A DNA stretch of 64,000 nucleotides, from contig DATIXG010000060.1 of assembly GCA_035518815.1 (NCBI GenBank), positions 132,499-196,498 on the forward strand, given 5' to 3'. A program made the position numbers and the translations under genes. This DNA comes from AG25 sp035518815 (GTDB lineage Bacteria > Gemmatimonadota > Gemmatimonadetes > Gemmatimonadales > GWC2-71-9). The notes under the pieces are model-generated. The model saw nothing but the letters and a program-made list of their open reading frames with translations. It did no database searches and was not told the origin of the DNA. How positions within the stretch are numbered: position 1 is the stretch's first letter; each line of letters opens with the position of its first letter. Positions 16,903 to 24,714 of the stretch are shown in pieces.

Positions 16903-18240
16903 ATGGATACCGAGCGAAAGTTGCGCGAGCTGACGGAGTTCCTCCGCATTCCGTCGGTGTCGACATTGCCGGCGCACAACGCCGACTGCCGGCGCGCCGC
17001 GGAGTGGGTGGGGAAGGAATTGTTGCGACTCGGCTGTCGCAACGTCGCCTATCTGGACGACGACCAGCATCCCGTCGTGTGGGGCGAGGGGCCGGAGGTT
17101 CCCGGTGCGCCGACCCTCCTGATCTACGGTCATTACGACGTCCAGCCGCCCGATCCACTGGGCGAGTGGACCACGCCGCCGTTCGAGCCCGCCGTGCGCA
17201 ACGGCCAGTTGTTCGCGCGGGGCTCAGCGGACGACAAGGGCCAGGTGTTCTGTCTCTTGAAGGCGGTCGAAGCGTGCGGCCGCCCGCCCGTGAATTTCCG
17301 CTTCCTGATCGAAGGAGAAGAGGAATTCGGCAGTGCGGTGTTGTTCCGGCTGCTCGAGCGCGAGCCCGAGCGCACCCGGGCCGACGCGGTGCTCGTCGCC
17401 GACATGTCGTACGTCGCTCCGGGGTGGCCGGCGGTGTACACGACGTTGCGCGGCCTGTGCTACGCGGAAATCACGGTGCGCACCGCCAAGACGGACCTGC
17501 ATTCGGGAGAGTACGGGGGTGCAGCGCCGAATGCGCACGAAGAGCTGGCGCGGCTGCTCGGCCGACTGAAGACCCCGGACGGCAAGGTTCAGGTCCCGGG
17601 GCTGTACGCGGCGGTCAAGCCGCCTTCGAAAGCTGAGCTGGCCACGTGGCGCAAGCTGCCGTTCAAGGAAGCCGAGTTTCTGAAGCGGCGCGTCCAGGCG
17701 AAGGCGCTCACCGGACTCAAGCGCTACTCGGTGCTCGAGCGCCTGTGGGCGCTGCCGACGTTCGAGATCCACGGGATCAAGGGCGGCTTCACGGGCGAGG
17801 GGGCGAAAACGGTGATTCCCGCCGAGGCGACGGCGAAGGTGAGTCTGCGTCTCGTGCCGAACCAGAAGTTGAAGACCGTCGAGCGCCAGCTCGCTGCTGC
17901 GGTGAAGCGGTTCACTCCCAAGTACGTCACGTCAACGGTCACGTTCCTGCACGGGGCGGACCCCGCGCAGGTACGCCTGACGCACCCGGCGTTCAAGCTG
18001 CTCGACCAGGCGTTCCGTGAAGTGGTGGGGCGGGGGACCGTGCCCGCGCGAGCGGGGGGTTCGATCCCCATTGTGCCGGCGCTCGGCAAAAGCGGCGCGC
18101 CAGTGATTCTCACGGGGATCGGGTTGCCGGACGATCGGCTGCACGCGCCGAACGAGAAGCTCGACCTGAAGCAGTTATGGGACGGGATCGAGGTGTTCAA
18201 GCGGTTCTACGAGCTTCTGGGAAGCATGAAGACGGGCTAG
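16903..18240 (+). CDS. M20-family dipeptidase
   Basis: A zinc-dependent exopeptidase of the M20 (CNDP/PepV-like) family, 445 aa, with all metal and catalytic residues visible. GHYDVQP supplies the first His and catalytic Asp. The bridging Asp is in GSADDKGQ, the general base and ligand pair in EGEEEFGS, and a further Asp/His region in TDLHSGEYGG. A lid/dimerisation domain spans about 190-330. No signal peptide, so it likely degrades dipeptides in the cytosol. The VIT gene follows 3 bases after its stop. Confidence 0.9.
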   Translation: MDTERKLRELTEFLRIPSVSTLPAHNADCRRAAEWVGKELLRLGCRNVAYLDDDQHPVVWGEGPEVPGAPTLLIYGHYDVQPPDPLGEWTTPPFEPAVRNGQLFARGSADDKGQVFCLLKAVEACGRPPVNFRFLIEGEEEFGSAVLFRLLEREPERTRADAVLVADMSYVAPGWPAVYTTLRGLCYAEITVRTAKTDLHSGEYGGAAPNAHEELARLLGRLKTPDGKVQVPGLYAAVKPPSKAELATWRKLPFKEAEFLKRRVQAKALTGLKRYSVLERLWALPTFEIHGIKGGFTGEGAKTVIPAEATAKVSLRLVPNQKLKTVERQLAAAVKRFTPKYVTSTVTFLHGADPAQVRLTHPAFKLLDQAFREVVGRGTVPARAGGSIPIVPALGKSGAPVILTGIGLPDDRLHAPNEKLDLKQLWDGIEVFKRFYELLGSMKTG

Positions 18241-18243
18241 TTC

Positions 18244-18933
18244 ATGGCTCACGGTGAGTCCCATCGCGCCGGCCGCGTCAGCTGGCTCCGGGCGGCCGTG
18301 CTCGGAGCCAATGACGGGCTGATTTCGACCAGCAGCCTCGTGGTCGGCGTTGCGGCGGCGCAGACGGGACGGGGTCCGGTGTTGCTCGCCGCGGTCGCGG
18401 GCATGGTGGCGGGAGCGCTCTCGATGGCCGCGGGTGAGTACGTATCGGTGAGCTCGCAAGCCGATACCGAGCGGGCCGATCTCGCCCGCGAGCGCCGCGA
18501 GCTCGCTGCATCGCCCGAGCTCGAGCGGGCGGAGCTCGCGGGCATCTACGTCAGCCGCGGTCTCACGCCGGCGCTGGCTGGGCAGGTGGCCGAGCAGCTG
18601 ATGGCGCACGACGCCCTCGGCGCGCACGCGCGGGACGAGCTCGGTCTGTCGGAGATCACCCGCGCCCGACCCATTCAGGCGGCGCTTGCGTCCGCCGGCG
18701 CGTTCGGCACAGGGGCCGCACTGCCCGTTGCGCTCGCCGCACTCGTCCCCCTCGGCGCCGTGACGCCCGCCGTCGCTGCGAGTTCGCTCGCCCTGCTCGT
18801 CGTGCTCGGCGCCACGGCTGCCCGCCTGGGCGGAGCGCCGCTCGCCAGGGGGGCGCTGCGGGTGGCGTTCTGGGGCGCGGTCGCGATGGGGTGCACGGCA
18901 CTCGTGGGTCGCCTGTTCGGCGCGCCGGCGTGA
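18244..18933 (+). CDS. VIT1/CCC1-family iron/manganese transporter
   Basis: A 229-aa inner-membrane protein with five predicted helices. The family signature is present: LGANDGLISTSSLVVGV in helix 1 and GALSMAAGEYVSVSSQ in helix 2, followed by the charged cytosolic domain (TERADLARERREL, ELGLSE) that binds metal. Members move Fe2+ or Mn2+ out of the cytosol in exchange for protons. Probably co-transcribed with the dipeptidase, though no functional link is evident. Confidence 0.88.
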   Translation: MAHGESHRAGRVSWLRAAVLGANDGLISTSSLVVGVAAAQTGRGPVLLAAVAGMVAGALSMAAGEYVSVSSQADTERADLARERRELAASPELERAELAGIYVSRGLTPALAGQVAEQLMAHDALGAHARDELGLSEITRARPIQAALASAGAFGTGAALPVALAALVPLGAVTPAVAASSLALLVVLGATAARLGGAPLARGALRVAFWGAVAMGCTALVGRLFGAPA

Positions 18934-19065
18934 TCGCAATGACGTGCAGTCCGGACGGCACGCCACGGCCGTAGTTCCCCAAGGTGCAATATCTGTCAAG
19001 CGGTCGTGTGCCTACGCTTGGTACGCCGACGCGCCCGTAACCCCCGCCCCGAGGATCCGCCCAAC

Positions 19066-20226
19066 GTGACTCGCGCAGCGTTCGCGGTCGTCTGCGCTCT
19101 GCTCATCGCCCCATCGGCCTGGGCCCAAACACCGCCCGTGGTGGATCCGGCTGCCGGCAACGTTCCTTCGATCGACGCGCCGGACGAGCCCGGGGACGGC
19201 GCGCATAGTGGTGCGGAAAAAGGGCCCACCCCGATCGTCGCCCCGATCCCGTTCAAGAACTCCCAGATCGGCTGGGGTGGTGTGCTGATGCTCGGACTGA
19301 TTCACCGGTTCGAGGCCGACACGACGATCAAGCCGTCCACCGGAGCCGTGATGGGCCTCGCGAGCGAGAACGGCTCGTGGGGCGTAATGGGGCTCGAGAT
19401 CGCGCGGTTCAAACGGGACACGTGGCGCGCGCGCTTCGTGGCGGGCTACCTCGACTTGAAATACGACTTCTACGGGGTCGGGATCGATGCGGGGGAAGCC
19501 GGGCGTTCGGTGCCGCTCGATCAGACGTTGTTCATGGCGGCCGGCGTCGTCATGCGCCGTGTGGTGAGCGATCTGTACCTGGGCGCGTCGATCACGTTCA
19601 TGCAAACGGACGTCGCCCTCCGCGACACGACGGGTCTGGCGGAGCTGCCATTCGTCCCCGACCAGTCACGCGCGAACCTGCTGGCCCCGGGACTCGTGGC
19701 CGAATTCGACTCGCGGAACGACGACTATTGGCCGTATCGGGGATCGCTCGCGCAGGCCAAGGGAAACTTCTTCGTCACGAACACGGGAGAGTCCGGCACA
19801 TTTCAGCGCTACGCGGCGGCATGGTCGTGGTACAACGGGCTGCGTGGCCGTACCCTGGTGCTCGTGACGAACGTCAACGTTTGTGCGGCCCCGGGGGACC
19901 CGCCGTTCTATGGGCTGTGCTCGCTCGGCATGCCCCGGTTCGCGCTGCGCGGTTACACGCAGGGACGCTATCGGGACCGCTACGCGAATGTGGTGCAAGC
20001 CGAGCTGCGCGGCCACACCGCGGGTCGTTTCGGCGCGACGCTGTTCGGGGGCTTCGGGCAGGTGGCCGATGGAATCGGGGACATAACGAACGCGAAAGTG
20101 CTGCCGGCCGGCGGTGTGGGCTTGCGATTCCAGCTGGCGCGGAAATTCCCGATGCACATGCGCCTGGACTACGCGTGGGGACGGGACGGCGGGCTCCTGT
20201 ACTTTGCCGTGGGCGAGGCGATGTAG
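19066..20226 (+). CDS. BamA/TamA-type surface antigen barrel without POTRA domains
   Basis: A 386-aa outer-membrane protein. GTG 19066 gives a clean signal peptide (TRAAFAVVCALLIAPSAWA, cut before Q), preferred over ATG 19006. A short acidic linker leads straight into a 16-strand-type barrel matching the bacterial surface antigen domain (PF01103): DSRNDDYWPYRGSLAQAKG and a last strand rich in aromatic residues. The POTRA repeats of BamA and TamA are absent, so it belongs to the short patatin-like/Omp85 group, whose role is unknown. The Yip1 gene follows directly. Confidence 0.75.
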   Translation: MTRAAFAVVCALLIAPSAWAQTPPVVDPAAGNVPSIDAPDEPGDGAHSGAEKGPTPIVAPIPFKNSQIGWGGVLMLGLIHRFEADTTIKPSTGAVMGLASENGSWGVMGLEIARFKRDTWRARFVAGYLDLKYDFYGVGIDAGEAGRSVPLDQTLFMAAGVVMRRVVSDLYLGASITFMQTDVALRDTTGLAELPFVPDQSRANLLAPGLVAEFDSRNDDYWPYRGSLAQAKGNFFVTNTGESGTFQRYAAAWSWYNGLRGRTLVLVTNVNVCAAPGDPPFYGLCSLGMPRFALRGYTQGRYRDRYANVVQAELRGHTAGRFGATLFGGFGQVADGIGDITNAKVLPAGGVGLRFQLARKFPMHMRLDYAWGRDGGLLYFAVGEAM

Positions 20227-20889
20227 GTGATCACCTCGCTCTGGTTTCGGATCTGGTTCCGACCCCGAGCCGCAATTCGCGAGGCCGTGAATATCGGCGC
20301 CCTTCGGAGCGCAGCGCTGTTCGCGATGGCCTCAGGCGTCGTGCAGTCCTTTGTAGCGGCTGCGAACCATCATGTCGGGGCCGGTACCTCGGCACTCTTG
20401 ATCATACTGATCGCGTTTGCGGTCGGCGCCGTCTGGGGTCTGTTCCAGTTGGGGCTCCTGACCACGCTGCTCCATATCGTGGGGCGCTGGACCAACTCGC
20501 CGGGGTCGTTCTGGGATCTGTGCACGGCCGTGGGGTGGGCCAGCGTGCCGGTGACCGCGGCGCTCCCTCTGTGGCTCCTCGCGACGGCCATCCTCGGCCG
20601 GCTGGTATTCGTGGATCCACAGGATGTCGCGTGGACCAACCTCGCACACATGCTGCTCGTCGCCTTGGTTGCGCTCGGCACGGCGGTTTGTCTCGCTTGG
20701 TGGTGGGTGGTCCTCGCGAAAGCGGTGGCCGAGGTGCGACAGATCAGCACGTGGGCGGCCTTCGGACATCTCGGGCTCGGGCTGGCCGTGCTGGGGCTTG
20801 CGGGCCTATTCCTGGCTCTCGCCGGACTGCTGGTCATGCGGGTCATGCACGGCTCTCACCCCACCGAGAGCACGGTCTTGCGAATGTGA
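20227..20889 (+). CDS. Yip1-domain membrane protein
   Basis: A 220-aa integral membrane protein with five hydrophobic helices and the bacterial Yip1 opening (FRIWFRPRAAIREAVN). The GTG start follows the previous stop with no gap, which suggests coupled translation. Yip1 proteins in bacteria have no established biochemical role. Confidence 0.7.
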   Translation: MITSLWFRIWFRPRAAIREAVNIGALRSAALFAMASGVVQSFVAAANHHVGAGTSALLIILIAFAVGAVWGLFQLGLLTTLLHIVGRWTNSPGSFWDLCTAVGWASVPVTAALPLWLLATAILGRLVFVDPQDVAWTNLAHMLLVALVALGTAVCLAWWWVVLAKAVAEVRQISTWAAFGHLGLGLAVLGLAGLFLALAGLLVMRVMHGSHPTESTVLRM

Positions 20890-21078
20890 TCCCGTGCACG
20901 TCGGCCGGGACGTGGCGCACGTATCGAGCACTTTCGCTGGCATACGAGGGCTTGCCGGCGCTGAGGCGTTCTAGCGGCGCCGATTCTCTGGGGTAGAATT
21001 GCCTTGTGTTAAAGAGAGGCACGACAGCGCCATCCTCGCGGTGTCTCGATCATTCCCGTCTCACAGGAGAACGTCCCG

Positions 21079-21522
21079 ATGCTCCTTCCAGTGCAGGCGG
21101 CAACGCCGCCCAGCCAGGGCCTCATCGCGATATTCGTGATCGGCCGCATTCTCTTCGCCTGGATCTTCATCATGTCGGGGATTGCCCATCTCACGCAGGC
21201 GCAGGCGATGAGCCAGTACGCGGCGATGTTCAAGGTCCCGCAGCCCAAGCTCGCCGTGATTGTGAGCGGGTTCATGGTGCTCGCCGGCGGCCTGAGCATC
21301 CTGCTCGGTGTCTACGTCGAGGCCGGGACCACGCTGCTCGTGCTCTTCCTCATCCCCGTGGCCGTCTACATGCATCCGTTCTGGGGCGTGTCCGATCCCA
21401 TGCAGGTCGCGGCACAGCGGGCGCACTTCATGAAGAACATGTCGCTTGCGGGCGCGGCCCTGCTCATCTGCTATTTCTCCAAGATGGCTCCGGATGCGTG
21501 GGTGCTGGCCGTGCGCAGGTGA
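21079..21522 (+). CDS. DoxX-family membrane protein
   Basis: A 147-aa four-helix protein with the DoxX pattern: GRILFAWIFIMSGIAHL in helix 1, an AAMFKVP loop, a second helix with GGLSILLGVYVEAG, then HPFWGVSD and a last helix. DoxX-type proteins are linked to quinol or thiol oxidation at the membrane; here only the fold can be claimed. AGGAGA 7 nt upstream fixes the start. The 189 bases before it hold TAGAAT at about 20993 as a possible -10 and no other gene. Confidence 0.75.
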   Translation: MLLPVQAATPPSQGLIAIFVIGRILFAWIFIMSGIAHLTQAQAMSQYAAMFKVPQPKLAVIVSGFMVLAGGLSILLGVYVEAGTTLLVLFLIPVAVYMHPFWGVSDPMQVAAQRAHFMKNMSLAGAALLICYFSKMAPDAWVLAVRR

Positions 21523-21601
21523 ACGCTTGCGCGGCGCCGCCGCACGCGGTATATCGCCACGCGCCGTTCCCGTTCACCACACCGATTTGAGGAGGACGAC
21601 G

Positions 21602-22183
21602 ATGATCCGGGGTTTGCGTCTCTGTGCGGTGCTTGGCGTGCTGGCGGTGGTTTCGCTCGACGCGCAGGAGCCGTCCGTTGATGCGCAGCTGGCCCAGGCG
21701 AAGGCGGCGCTGGCGCGGTATCAGGATCCCATCGCGGCCGTGCACGACGGGTACCTCTCGACGATCGCGTGTGTTGATTTCCCGAAGGGCGGGGGCGAGG
21801 GGGCGATGGCGTACAAGCCCGGCGCCATGGGTGTACACCTGCTCAACACGTCGTTGATCGGCCCCACGCTCGATCCGACCAAGCCGCAGGTGCTCATTTA
21901 CGAACCCAACGGCGACAAGCTCGTGCTCGTCGCGGCCGAGTGGTTCCTGCCGGTGATGCCGAACATCACCGAGCCGCCGAAGGTGTTTGGCAAGTCACTC
22001 GAGGGCCCGATGGAAGGGCACGCGCCGTTCATGCCGGAGGGGTTGCATCACTGGGATCTCCACGTGTGGCTCTGGCGGGACAACCCATCCGGGATGTTCA
22101 GTCCGACGAATCCCAACGTGAAGTGCCCGAAGGCCGCGTATTCGTTCGCGGGCGACGCGCCGAAGATGGTGCCCATGCACTAG
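21602..22183 (+). CDS. Secreted protein of unknown function
   Basis: A 193-aa protein with a signal peptide (RGLRLCAVLGVLAVVSLDAQ). The mature part contains YLSTIACVDFP, a YEPNGDKLVLVAAEW segment and a His/Trp-rich patch (GLHHWDLHVWLW) near residue 155. That patch could bind a metal or haem-like ligand, but I know no family that shows it. GAGGAGG upstream fixes the ATG. Its stop overlaps the convergent lipB stop by 3-4 bases. Confidence 0.65.
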   Translation: MIRGLRLCAVLGVLAVVSLDAQEPSVDAQLAQAKAALARYQDPIAAVHDGYLSTIACVDFPKGGGEGAMAYKPGAMGVHLLNTSLIGPTLDPTKPQVLIYEPNGDKLVLVAAEWFLPVMPNITEPPKVFGKSLEGPMEGHAPFMPEGLHHWDLHVWLWRDNPSGMFSPTNPNVKCPKAAYSFAGDAPKMVPMH

Positions 22184-22878
22184 GGAATCGGCGCGGGGGC
22201 GTCCGGCAGGACCGCGGACGCCCTCGCGCCGAAGGCTTGCTCGAACCCTCGGACGACCGCGTCAACCGCCTGCTCCCGCCGCCACACGTCGCACGTCCCA
22301 CGTCCCACGTCCCCCGCTTCCCGGGCTACCGATGTCATCTCCACCCCCTCGATTCCGCACGGCACGATCCTGTCAAACTCGGATAGATCCGTCGTCACGT
22401 TGAGGGCGAATCCGTGCCACGTCACCCATTGCTTCACGTGGACCCCGATGCTCGCGATCTTCCGGCCGCGGGTCCACACGCCGGTGTAGCCCGGGCGACG
22501 CTCCGCGGGGATACCGAGGATGGCGAGCGCCTCGATGAGCGCCTGCTCGAGCGCGCGCAGGTACCAGTGCACGTCGGGGCGGTGCTGCGTGAGATCGAGA
22601 ATGGGGTACCCCACGAGCTGGCCGGGGCCGTGATACGTCACGTCGCCGCCGCGCTCGACCTCGACTACGTCGATCCCCGTCGCATCGAGCAGGTGCGCCT
22701 GCCGGGCGGCGCGGCCGAGGGTGACGACGGGTGGATGCTCGACGAGGAGCAGCACGTCATGCGCGAGCGTTCCGTCGATTCTCGCCCGGGCGAGCCGGCG
22801 TTGCCACGCGAGCGCCTCGGCGTAGGGGACGAGGCCGGCGTCGAGCACGGCGATCTCGCGGACGGCGGTTTCAGGCAC
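22180..22878 (-). CDS. lipB: Octanoyl-ACP:protein octanoyltransferase
   Basis: Moves the octanoyl group from acyl-carrier protein to lipoyl domains, the step before LipA. It has the RGGDVTYHGPGQLVGYP motif, the catalytic Lys in RKIASIGVHVKQWV, and the nucleophilic Cys in PCGIEGVEMTS. Length is 232 aa from the GTG at 22878, which overlaps the membrane-protein gene by 8 bases. Near the C-terminus, 22285-22312 is four heptanucleotide units (CACGTCC/G on the plus strand) that encode a non-conserved insert (DVGRGTCDVW). It closes the pyruvate dehydrogenase run and works on the E2 encoded upstream. Confidence 0.94.
   Translation of the reverse strand: MPETAVREIAVLDAGLVPYAEALAWQRRLARARIDGTLAHDVLLLVEHPPVVTLGRAARQAHLLDATGIDVVEVERGGDVTYHGPGQLVGYPILDLTQHRPDVHWYLRALEQALIEALAILGIPAERRPGYTGVWTRGRKIASIGVHVKQWVTWHGFALNVTTDLSEFDRIVPCGIEGVEMTSVAREAGDVGRGTCDVWRREQAVDAVVRGFEQAFGARASAVLPDAPAPIP
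22285..22312. repeat. Four heptanucleotide repeats inside lipB
   Basis: CACGTCG then three CACGTCC (plus strand; GGGACGTG frame on the coding strand). Seven is not a multiple of three, so gain or loss of one unit would shift the lipB frame near its C-terminus. The same GGGACGT/G unit recurs at 25412-25439 and 3974-3987. Confidence 0.75.
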
Positions 22879-23311
22879 GCGGGATTCGCTCGCTCTCGTG
22901 CGTGTCCACCGCGTCGGGCCGGGAGCCCTGGGCGGCCCAGCGGCTCGCCGCGACGCCGAGCGCGAAACTCGCCAGTCCCAATCCAATGAGCCCGGGGATC
23001 CCGAGGAGGCGGTGCACCGGCCAGGCGATGAAGGCGATCAGGAGGGCACCGACCGCCGACAGGAGACCGATGACGCCACGCTGCGCGATGTTGTCGAGCG
23101 CGCCACTCTTGCGCCAGCCGAATGCCGCGCCGACCGCGAGACCGGCGAACGTCCCCACCAGCACGGGATCCTGGGCGCTCTCTTCGTAGTTGATGCCGGG
23201 AAAGTGGCGCTCGAGCGTGCGCACGAGGATGAGCGCGGCGACGATGGTCGCGCCGCCCGTTCCGGCACCCGAGCCGAGCGCGCCCAGGCCGACCGAGAGG
23301 GGATCCTTCAT
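22871..23311 (-). CDS. Small integral membrane protein between lpd and lipB
   Basis: A 146-aa protein with four hydrophobic segments and no recognised family. Features are a Gly-rich N-terminal helix (GLGALGSGAGTGGATIVAALILV), a charged loop (ERHFPGINYEESAQ), and a paired helix region with a final helix GLIGLGLASFALGVAASRW. The ATG overlaps the lpd stop as ATGA, and its own stop lies inside lipB, so it is translated in step with these genes. Placement inside the lipoate/PDH run suggests co-expression only. Confidence 0.65.
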   Translation of the reverse strand: MKDPLSVGLGALGSGAGTGGATIVAALILVRTLERHFPGINYEESAQDPVLVGTFAGLAVGAAFGWRKSGALDNIAQRGVIGLLSAVGALLIAFIAWPVHRLLGIPGLIGLGLASFALGVAASRWAAQGSRPDAVDTHESERIPRA

Positions 23312-24699
23312 ATGTTCAGCGCGCGGCCGAGCGAGTCGAGCGCCGCTTCGGCCACCGCTTCGGACATCGTCGGATGTGCGTGGATCGCGAGCTCGACTTC
23401 CTCGACTGTGTATTCGTTCTCGCGCGCGACCGTCAGCTCGTGGATCAGCTCGGAGGCATGGCTCCCGACGATGTGCGCGCCGAGGATCTCGCCATATTCC
23501 TTGCCGCGCAGGATCTTGACGAACCCTTCCGTCTCGCCGGTGCCGCGCGCGCGGCCGTTCGCGGAAAAGGGGAACTTGCCGGCCACGTAGTCGAGCTTGC
23601 GCTCTTTGCACTGTTCTTCGGTGAGGCCGATGCTCGCGACCTCGGGGTGGCAGTACGTCACGCTGGGAACGTTGTCGTACATGATCGGGTGGGGTTTCTG
23701 CCCGGCGAGCCGCTCGGCGACGCACACGCCCTCCCGGCTGCCTTTGTGCGCCAGCATGGGGGGACCGGCCACGTCGCCGATGGCGTAGTAGCCCGGGACG
23801 CTCGTCTGGAGATCCTTGTCGACCTTGATGAATCCGCGGTCGGTGAGGGCGATGCCCACCTCTTTCAGGCCGATGTTCTCGGTGTTCACCGCGCGGCCCG
23901 CGGCCATCAGCACCGTCGTCGCTTCGATCTTTCTGGTCGCGCCCGCGACCTCGACGTCGATGGTCGCCTTGCCTTTGGCGACCGTGGCCTTCTTCACGCT
24001 CGCTCCCGCCAGCACCTCGATCTTGCGTTTACGGTAGCTCTTGGCGAGGGCGTCGGACGATTCAGGGTCTTCGAGCGGCAGGATGCGGGGCAGGGCTTCG
24101 ATGAGGGTGACCTCGGTCCCGAACGCGTTGAAGATGTCGGCGAACTCCATCCCCACGGCGCCCGCGCCGATGATCGCCATGGACGCGGGTGCCTTCTCGA
24201 GAAACAACGCCTCGTCCGACGAAATGACCGTCGTCTTGTCGATTTCGAGTCCGATCTGCGGGAGCCCCTTTACGCGCGAGCCCGTCGCGATGATGACGGC
24301 CTTGCGCGCCTCGTGGACGTCGGCGCCCACCTTTACTTTGCGTCCCGCCTGCAGCACGCCCTCGCCCTTCACCACCGTAATCTTGTGCTTCTTCATCAGG
24401 AACTCGACGCCACGCGAGTTCTGGTCGCTCACGCGGCGCGAGCGCTTCATCGCCACGCCGTAATCGGTCTTCACGCCCGACACTTCGACCCCGAAATCCG
24501 CGGCGCCGGCCAAGGCGTGCGCGAGATACGCCGAGTGGAGCAGCGCCTTGGTGGGGATGCACCCGATGTTGACGCACACCCCGCCCAGCTTGTCGCGCTC
24601 GATGAGCGTCGTGGCCATGCCGAGCTGGGCCGCGCGGATGGCCGCCGTGTAGCCGGCTGGGCCGCCGCCGAGAACAATGACGTCAGATGCGGTAGGCAA
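23308..24699 (-). CDS. lpdA: Dihydrolipoyl dehydrogenase (E3)
   Basis: Reoxidises dihydrolipoyl groups of E2 with NAD+. At 463 aa it has the FAD-binding GGGPAGYTAA and the redox disulfide in GGVCVNIGCIPTK (Cys42, Cys47). An NAD-binding GAGAVGMEFADIF follows, and the C-terminal interface His-Glu pair is in HAHPTMSEAVAEA. All key residues are present. It sits 15 bases after the E2 gene, as expected for a dedicated pyruvate dehydrogenase operon. Confidence 0.96.
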   Translation of the reverse strand: MPTASDVIVLGGGPAGYTAAIRAAQLGMATTLIERDKLGGVCVNIGCIPTKALLHSAYLAHALAGAADFGVEVSGVKTDYGVAMKRSRRVSDQNSRGVEFLMKKHKITVVKGEGVLQAGRKVKVGADVHEARKAVIIATGSRVKGLPQIGLEIDKTTVISSDEALFLEKAPASMAIIGAGAVGMEFADIFNAFGTEVTLIEALPRILPLEDPESSDALAKSYRKRKIEVLAGASVKKATVAKGKATIDVEVAGATRKIEATTVLMAAGRAVNTENIGLKEVGIALTDRGFIKVDKDLQTSVPGYYAIGDVAGPPMLAHKGSREGVCVAERLAGQKPHPIMYDNVPSVTYCHPEVASIGLTEEQCKERKLDYVAGKFPFSANGRARGTGETEGFVKILRGKEYGEILGAHIVGSHASELIHELTVARENEYTVEEVELAIHAHPTMSEAVAEAALDSLGRALNI

Positions 24700-24714
24700 T
24701 GACTCCCCCTCGTT

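Noticed and set aside
19377..20996. 539-codon plus-strand frame
   Set aside because: Out-of-frame shadow of the BamA-type and Yip1 genes.
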